In this document: positions 32,130 to 35,694 of the stretch, one piece after another
How positions within the stretch are numbered: the first letter of the stretch is position 1
How the letters are laid out: each line of letters starts with the position of its first letter
Source of the DNA: Paenibacillus forsythiae T98
Lineage (GTDB): Bacteria > Bacillota > Bacilli > Paenibacillales > Paenibacillaceae
Assembly (NCBI RefSeq): GCF_000520735.1
Contig: NZ_ASSC01000217.1
Coordinates: forward strand, 1 to 35,694
DNA: 35,694 nucleotides
Direction of reading: 5' to 3'
Notes under the pieces: generated by a model
Told to the model about the DNA's origin: nothing
What the model saw: only the letters and a program-made list of their open reading frames with translations
Database searches by the model: none
Program-made: the position numbers and the translations under genes

Positions 32130-33811
32130 GCCGGATCTCCCCCATTTTCCAATGATTTTTCATCAGCGTTAATATCCATTTTCTTCAGAAAAGAGCTTAC
32201 CTCCCGCCGAAGCCCATACCAGTTCTTGTTCGTATGCGCCCCCAGCGTCAGCTCTCCCTCGCCCACGGTCAGCCAGATCCGTCTGTGCTGCCAGTAGAAG
32301 CCAAGCACCAGGCCAAGCATGACAATTCCGGCGCCGACCCAGACAAACGGCATTGCACGGTCCACGCGGACATTGAGATAGCTGGTTGACTCCGAGACAT
32401 CGACGCCGCTCATATCGCCCACCTCAAGCTCCAGAAACCGCCCTTGGCCCCCGAGCTTGTCATTAATCGCATCCTGCTGGAATTCAGCCTTGTCGTTCTG
32501 CTTCGGAAAATAGAAATACGGCTCGCCGCCAGCCGGCAGCTTCGGGCCTTTGATCAGAAAGAAAAAGGCGGGCTCGTTCGGATACGGCGATTTGGAGATC
32601 GGCTTCCCTTCCTCGCTGAGTCCAAATTCCATATACTTCTCCTTCAGCTCCAGCGTGTAGGGGCCGGCGGTAAAAGAGCGCTGCGGATTCTTCATCTCCA
32701 GCTTGAACGAGCCGTACGATTCTCCTGTCGCGGAATTGACCAGTTTCGGCGTCACCGAACGCAGCACAGGGGTCAGGTCGTAGTCGAACTGATACGCTTT
32801 CATTCCTTTGTAGCTCAAAGGATCATTGACCTGGATCGCATGGGACGCCACCTTCGCCAGCTTCGGCTCCCTGGAGGGATCGCCGCAATCCGCCGTGCAT
32901 TCGTATAGCACCGCCTTCGTTTCGTACAGCTTCGGCAGCACTTTCTTGCCGCGGAATTCTTCGGGCATCTCCTCGTCCTTGTAGAACTCCACGGTGAACC
33001 GCTCATTCACCAAATAGTAGGAGGTGTCCGGAATATGGACGATTTCCCCCTGCGGAAAGGCAAGATGCTGATCCATATGAAGCCCTGGCAGCCCTCTTGC
33101 CAGCACGGCGAGCAGAAAGATAATCAGGCCGATATGAATAATGTAAGGCCCCCAGCGGCTGAACCGGTGCTTCTCCGCAAGCAGCGCGCCTCCGTCCGTC
33201 ATGACCCGGTAGCCTTGCTTCTTCAGGGGCTGAACAGCTTTCGACACCCAGTCCTCAGGTCCCTCCGCCACCTTCGTTGCCAAAGCGACCCTTTGCCTGG
33301 TCAGAAACCGCCGGTGCTTGCGGATTTGCTGCCGACTTAGCGCTTTATACAGCGGAAGTACGCGGTCCAGGCTGCAGATCACAAGCGATGCCCCAATCAT
33401 GACCAGGAGGGTGATGAACCACCAGGATTCATACGTATGGGATAAGCCGAGCCTGTAATAGATGTCGCCTGCTGTGCCATAGCGTTGCTTGTAATAGGTG
33501 GAAGGGTCGATATGGAGAAAGGTGCTTTCCTGCGGAAAGACGGTTCCCAGCGTAGAGCCGAGCAGCGTCAGCACGATCAGATAAATCGCAATTTTGACCG
33601 AGGAAAAAAAGTTCCATACCCTGTCGATAACGCCAGGGTTGGTCTTTTGGGAACGGCGGGCCTTGCCGTCATAGCGCATTTCAAGAGGCCGGGCCGAATC
33701 CGCGCCGTCCAGCAAGGGGTTGCCGCAAGCTTCGCACAGCACCGTGCCGACGGGGTTCTGGTGCCCGCATTCGCATTTCGTATTGACGATCAGGGGAGGA
33801 TTTCCGCTCAT
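32126..33811 (-). CDS. resB: Cytochrome c biogenesis protein ResB
   Basis: 561 residues. It begins with a zinc-ribbon-like segment: Cys13 and Cys15, then Cys26 and Cys29 (CECG...CEACG), as in Firmicute ResB proteins. Membrane helices follow (about 70-92, 130-150, 215-235) and a large extracytoplasmic domain, then a last helix near 500-520. Partner of ResC in the haem-ligating complex. ATG overlaps the resA stop. Confidence 0.94.
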   Translation of the reverse strand: MSGNPPLIVNTKCECGHQNPVGTVLCEACGNPLLDGADSARPLEMRYDGKARRSQKTNPGVIDRVWNFFSSVKIAIYLIVLTLLGSTLGTVFPQESTFLHIDPSTYYKQRYGTAGDIYYRLGLSHTYESWWFITLLVMIGASLVICSLDRVLPLYKALSRQQIRKHRRFLTRQRVALATKVAEGPEDWVSKAVQPLKKQGYRVMTDGGALLAEKHRFSRWGPYIIHIGLIIFLLAVLARGLPGLHMDQHLAFPQGEIVHIPDTSYYLVNERFTVEFYKDEEMPEEFRGKKVLPKLYETKAVLYECTADCGDPSREPKLAKVASHAIQVNDPLSYKGMKAYQFDYDLTPVLRSVTPKLVNSATGESYGSFKLEMKNPQRSFTAGPYTLELKEKYMEFGLSEEGKPISKSPYPNEPAFFFLIKGPKLPAGGEPYFYFPKQNDKAEFQQDAINDKLGGQGRFLELEVGDMSGVDVSESTSYLNVRVDRAMPFVWVGAGIVMLGLVLGFYWQHRRIWLTVGEGELTLGAHTNKNWYGLRREVSSFLKKMDINADEKSLENGGDPA

Positions 33812-34332
33812 CGGTTCACCAGCTTTCCGATTTGCGCATCGAGTGTGCCGAGGTCAAGCTGCCCGATATGAATCGTATCGATTGTTCCTTTGGCAGTAAT
33901 AAAAAAGGTTGTCGGCAGAGGAGAGATCCCATAGCTGCGGACGGCCTCCCTGTCTTGGTCCATCAGAACCGGGAAGCTGACGCCGACACCGTTTACAAAA
34001 TTCTGTACCGTCATTTGATCCTCGCCGACGTTGATGCCGACGACAATGACCCCGTGGGCCTTCCATTTCTCCCACTGGGCCTCCAGCGCGGGCATTTCCT
34101 TGACGCAGGGAGCGCACCAGGAGCCCCAGAAATTCAAGACAACGGGCCTTCCCTGGTATTCGTCCAGCGAATGGGTCTTGCCGTCCAGTCCGAGCAGCTC
34201 AAAGGAAGGAGCGCGGCCGCCCTCCTTCGGCTTGCCGTCTCCTCCAAATGCCGTGGTTCCGACCGCATACCCGCCCAGCAGGACGATCAGAACCAAAATC
34301 ATGATTTGTACCGGTCTTCTCGCTTTGCCCAC
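33808..34332 (-). CDS. resA: Thiol-disulfide oxidoreductase ResA
   Basis: 174 residues from GTG at 34330-34332, chosen because AAGGGGG lies eight bases upstream; a TTG at 34350 would put the gene over that site. One N-terminal membrane anchor (about 9-26), then a thioredoxin fold facing outward. Active site WCAPC with Cys73 and Cys76, cis-proline loop PLPTTFFI. It reduces apocytochrome c cysteines before haem attachment. First gene of resABCDE. Confidence 0.96.
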   Translation of the reverse strand: MGKARRPVQIMILVLIVLLGGYAVGTTAFGGDGKPKEGGRAPSFELLGLDGKTHSLDEYQGRPVVLNFWGSWCAPCVKEMPALEAQWEKWKAHGVIVVGINVGEDQMTVQNFVNGVGVSFPVLMDQDREAVRSYGISPLPTTFFITAKGTIDTIHIGQLDLGTLDAQIGKLVNR

Positions 34333-34378
34333 ACAGATTGCCCCCTTCAATGATACCGTTCATATCGTTAACAAGAAG

Positions 34379-34452
34379 TGTGAACATCCTATGAACATTA
34401 TAACGAATACGGTCCCATTTTTCCGTGGGGTCTTGATGGCACTTGTGAACAT
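34379..34452 (-). promoter_or_regulatory. res operon promoter with three TGTGAACAT-like repeats
   Basis: TATAAT on the minus strand at 34397-34402; the -35 is poor, as expected for an activated promoter. On the plus strand TGTGAACAT (34379-34387), TATGAACAT (34390-34398, 11 bases on) and TGTGAACAT (34444-34452, about -58) repeat. They resemble the TTGTGAA part of the ResD box known in B. subtilis. That ResD binds them is inference. Confidence 0.45.
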
Positions 34453-35210
34453 TATGTGTCTTTGCGAGTGTTATTTCCTTTGGCCAGTCCAGCCATGGCA
34501 AGCTGCTTCAGCCCGTTGATCTCGTCCTTGGTCAGATGGCGGTACGAGCCGCGCTTCAGGTTCTGCAGCAGGATATCGCCGAATGAAATCCGCTTAAGCC
34601 GGATGACCGGATGGGAGATCGCCTCGAACATGCGGCGCACCTGGCGGTTGCGGCCCTCGTGGATCGTGATGCTGATGACCGACTCCTTGCTGTCCTCATC
34701 GATATCCTTGTACTCTACTTCGGCAGGGGCGGTCATTCCGTCCTCCAGCTTGATGCCGTCCTTCAGCTTGTCCAGCGCCGTGCCGTGCGGAATGCCCTTG
34801 ACCGTAGCCAGATACGTCTTGGGCACATGATGCTTCGGATGGGTGAGCAGATTGGCGAACTCCCCATCGTTGGTCAGCAGAAGCAGACCTTCCGTATCGT
34901 AATCGAGCCGTCCGATCGGATACACGCGCTCCTTGATGCCCTTCATATAATCCGTCACGACCTTGCGGCCCTTCGGATCGGAAGCGCTTGTAATCACGCC
35001 CTTCGGCTTGTTGAACATAATGTAGATTTTATTCTCGCCCGAAATCGTTCTGCCCGAGACCTTAATGATATCCGTGGCCGGATCGGCCTTCGTTCCGAGC
35101 GTCGTTACGACCTCGCCATTCACTTCCACTTTGCCGGCCAGAATCAGCTCTTCGCATTTTCGTCTGGATGCCACGCCAGCCTGTGCCAGTATTTTCTGTA
35201 ATCTTTCCAT
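34452..35210 (-). CDS. rluB: 23S rRNA pseudouridine synthase RluB
   Basis: 252 residues. N-terminal S4 RNA-binding domain (about 1-60, QKILAQAGVASRRKCEE), then the RsuA/RluB catalytic domain with GRLDYDTEGLLLLTNDG (catalytic Asp near residue 103) and the EGRNRQVRRMF motif. It modifies a uridine of 23S rRNA. ATG with GAGGTGA about ten bases away. Its place next to resA is the B. subtilis order. No clear terminator separates it from resA. Confidence 0.95.
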   Translation of the reverse strand: MERLQKILAQAGVASRRKCEELILAGKVEVNGEVVTTLGTKADPATDIIKVSGRTISGENKIYIMFNKPKGVITSASDPKGRKVVTDYMKGIKERVYPIGRLDYDTEGLLLLTNDGEFANLLTHPKHHVPKTYLATVKGIPHGTALDKLKDGIKLEDGMTAPAEVEYKDIDEDSKESVISITIHEGRNRQVRRMFEAISHPVIRLKRISFGDILLQNLKRGSYRHLTKDEINGLKQLAMAGLAKGNNTRKDT

Positions 35211-35230
35211 TGTCGATTGGTCACCTCAGA

Positions 35231-35575
35231 CTAATGATAACCATCGCCGGGATAAAGCACAAGTTCATTCCAGGGAAAATAGGGTCCGGGGCATGAATCG
35301 TTGTGGGGCTTGACAATCACCGGAGATATTTCGTACAGAGCGGCCAGATTCAGAATGAGCCGGCTCGCGGCAAACACCTGCCCCTTGATCCCGGCGGTCG
35401 CCGCAGCTGCCGAAGGCTGCCCGAAGTCACCCTCAAGACAAAGATGGATATAATCGGGATCGGTCAGCAGCGGAGCCGCGTGGGTCGTACCCGAAGCATC
35501 GATCCAGAAATCAAAGCCCTTGCCGTTGATGGACGGACAGACGGAAGTGTGGATGATGAAACCTTGATACGGCAT
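35231..35575 (-). CDS. Small N-acetylmuramoyl-L-alanine amidase-like protein
   Basis: 114 residues from ATG at 35573-35575 with GGGAGG eight bases upstream. It looks like a minimal type 2 amidase: IIHTSVCPSING gives the first zinc His, PHNDSCPGPYFPW the second His and Cys, and LCLEGDFG matches the central strand. No signal peptide, so a cytoplasmic or spore role is more likely than secretion. B. subtilis has spmB upstream of rluB; here this gene takes that place. Confidence 0.78.
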   Translation of the reverse strand: MPYQGFIIHTSVCPSINGKGFDFWIDASGTTHAAPLLTDPDYIHLCLEGDFGQPSAAAATAGIKGQVFAASRLILNLAALYEISPVIVKPHNDSCPGPYFPWNELVLYPGDGYH

Positions 35576-35694
35576 GCGCAAAGCCTCCCTTTTCCATTGC
35601 TTCAATAGCATATGAAAAAGGCGGAGCCGGCGTTACGCGCTTCAAGGGCTGGCGCCCTGACGGCGGCGGAGGCGGCGAGCGGCGGGCATCGGCT
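35576..35694. other. GC-rich window end, unassigned
   Basis: Holds the ribosome-binding site of the amidase-like gene and, near 35614-35660, an imperfect GC-rich hairpin followed by TTTTT on the minus strand that may end an upstream gene. A short Arg-rich minus-strand frame near 35645-35690 could be the tail of that gene but is too short to identify. Confidence 0.3.

Noticed and set aside
1-35694. CRISPR arrays, insertion sequences, prophage or att sites
   Set aside because: No regularly spaced direct repeats, transposase or integrase frames, or tRNA-end duplications were seen.

Overview
The window looks like a chromosomal core segment of an endospore-forming member of the Bacillales, most likely Paenibacillus or a close relative. 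The reasons are: sporulation and germination genes (spoIVA, spoVIF, ypeB), genes typical of the group (mtrB/TRAP, mecA-type adaptor, prsW, resABCDE, a T-box leader), gene order close to the ypb-ypf-hbs-spoIVA part of the B. subtilis map, and an mqnA-type (futalosine) menaquinone gene, which fits Paenibacillus better than Bacillus. The species call is inference. I see no rRNA, tRNA, CRISPR array, phage or insertion sequence.

Layout. 1-3.3 kb (minus): menaquinone operon hepS-menG-ubiA-ubiX-mqnA, tightly packed with coupled starts; mqnA runs off the left edge. 3.4-9.4 kb (minus): unknown membrane protein, mtrB, hbs, spoIVA, then a lipoprotein/ferredoxin/nucleotidyltransferase-like group, a small DUF2768-like membrane protein and spoVIF. 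9.4-16.3 kb (minus): gpsA-plsY-der, an S1-domain protein (ypfD), plsC-cmk (so both glycerol-phosphate and acyltransferase steps of phospholipid synthesis) and a PilZ c-di-GMP receptor. 16.5-19.6 kb (minus): ypeB without its usual sleB neighbour, a 48-codon cysteine-rich protein, prsW and a mecA-family adaptor. 20.4-24.2 kb: polysaccharide deacetylase lipoprotein (+), then ypbG-like phosphoesterase, a basic membrane protein and a CPBP protease (minus), then an unknown membrane protein (+).

24.3-26.4 kb (plus): serine-type T-box leader and serA. 26.5-26.7 kb: frameshifted remnant of a short-chain dehydrogenase. 26.9-28.5 kb (minus): glpK preceded by a coupled 29-residue upstream ORF. 28.6-34.4 kb (minus): resA-resB-resC-resD-resE, cytochrome c biogenesis plus its redox two-component regulator. 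34.5-35.6 kb (minus): rluB and a small amidase-like protein.

The main theme is respiration and envelope: menaquinone synthesis at one end, cytochrome c maturation and ResDE control at the other, with phospholipid synthesis and sporulation between. I did not find a clear novel multi-gene system. The most interesting points are regulatory or reductive: sporulation-type promoters for ypeB and spoVIF, a promoter placed directly in front of a terminator upstream of cmk, a ResE lacking its outer sensor domain, a GlpK lacking the HPr-phosphorylated histidine, a leader ORF coupled to glpK, TGTGAACAT repeats at the res promoter, and the decayed dehydrogenase. Several start codons (TTG/GTG) were chosen from ribosome-binding sites and differ from the longest open frame.
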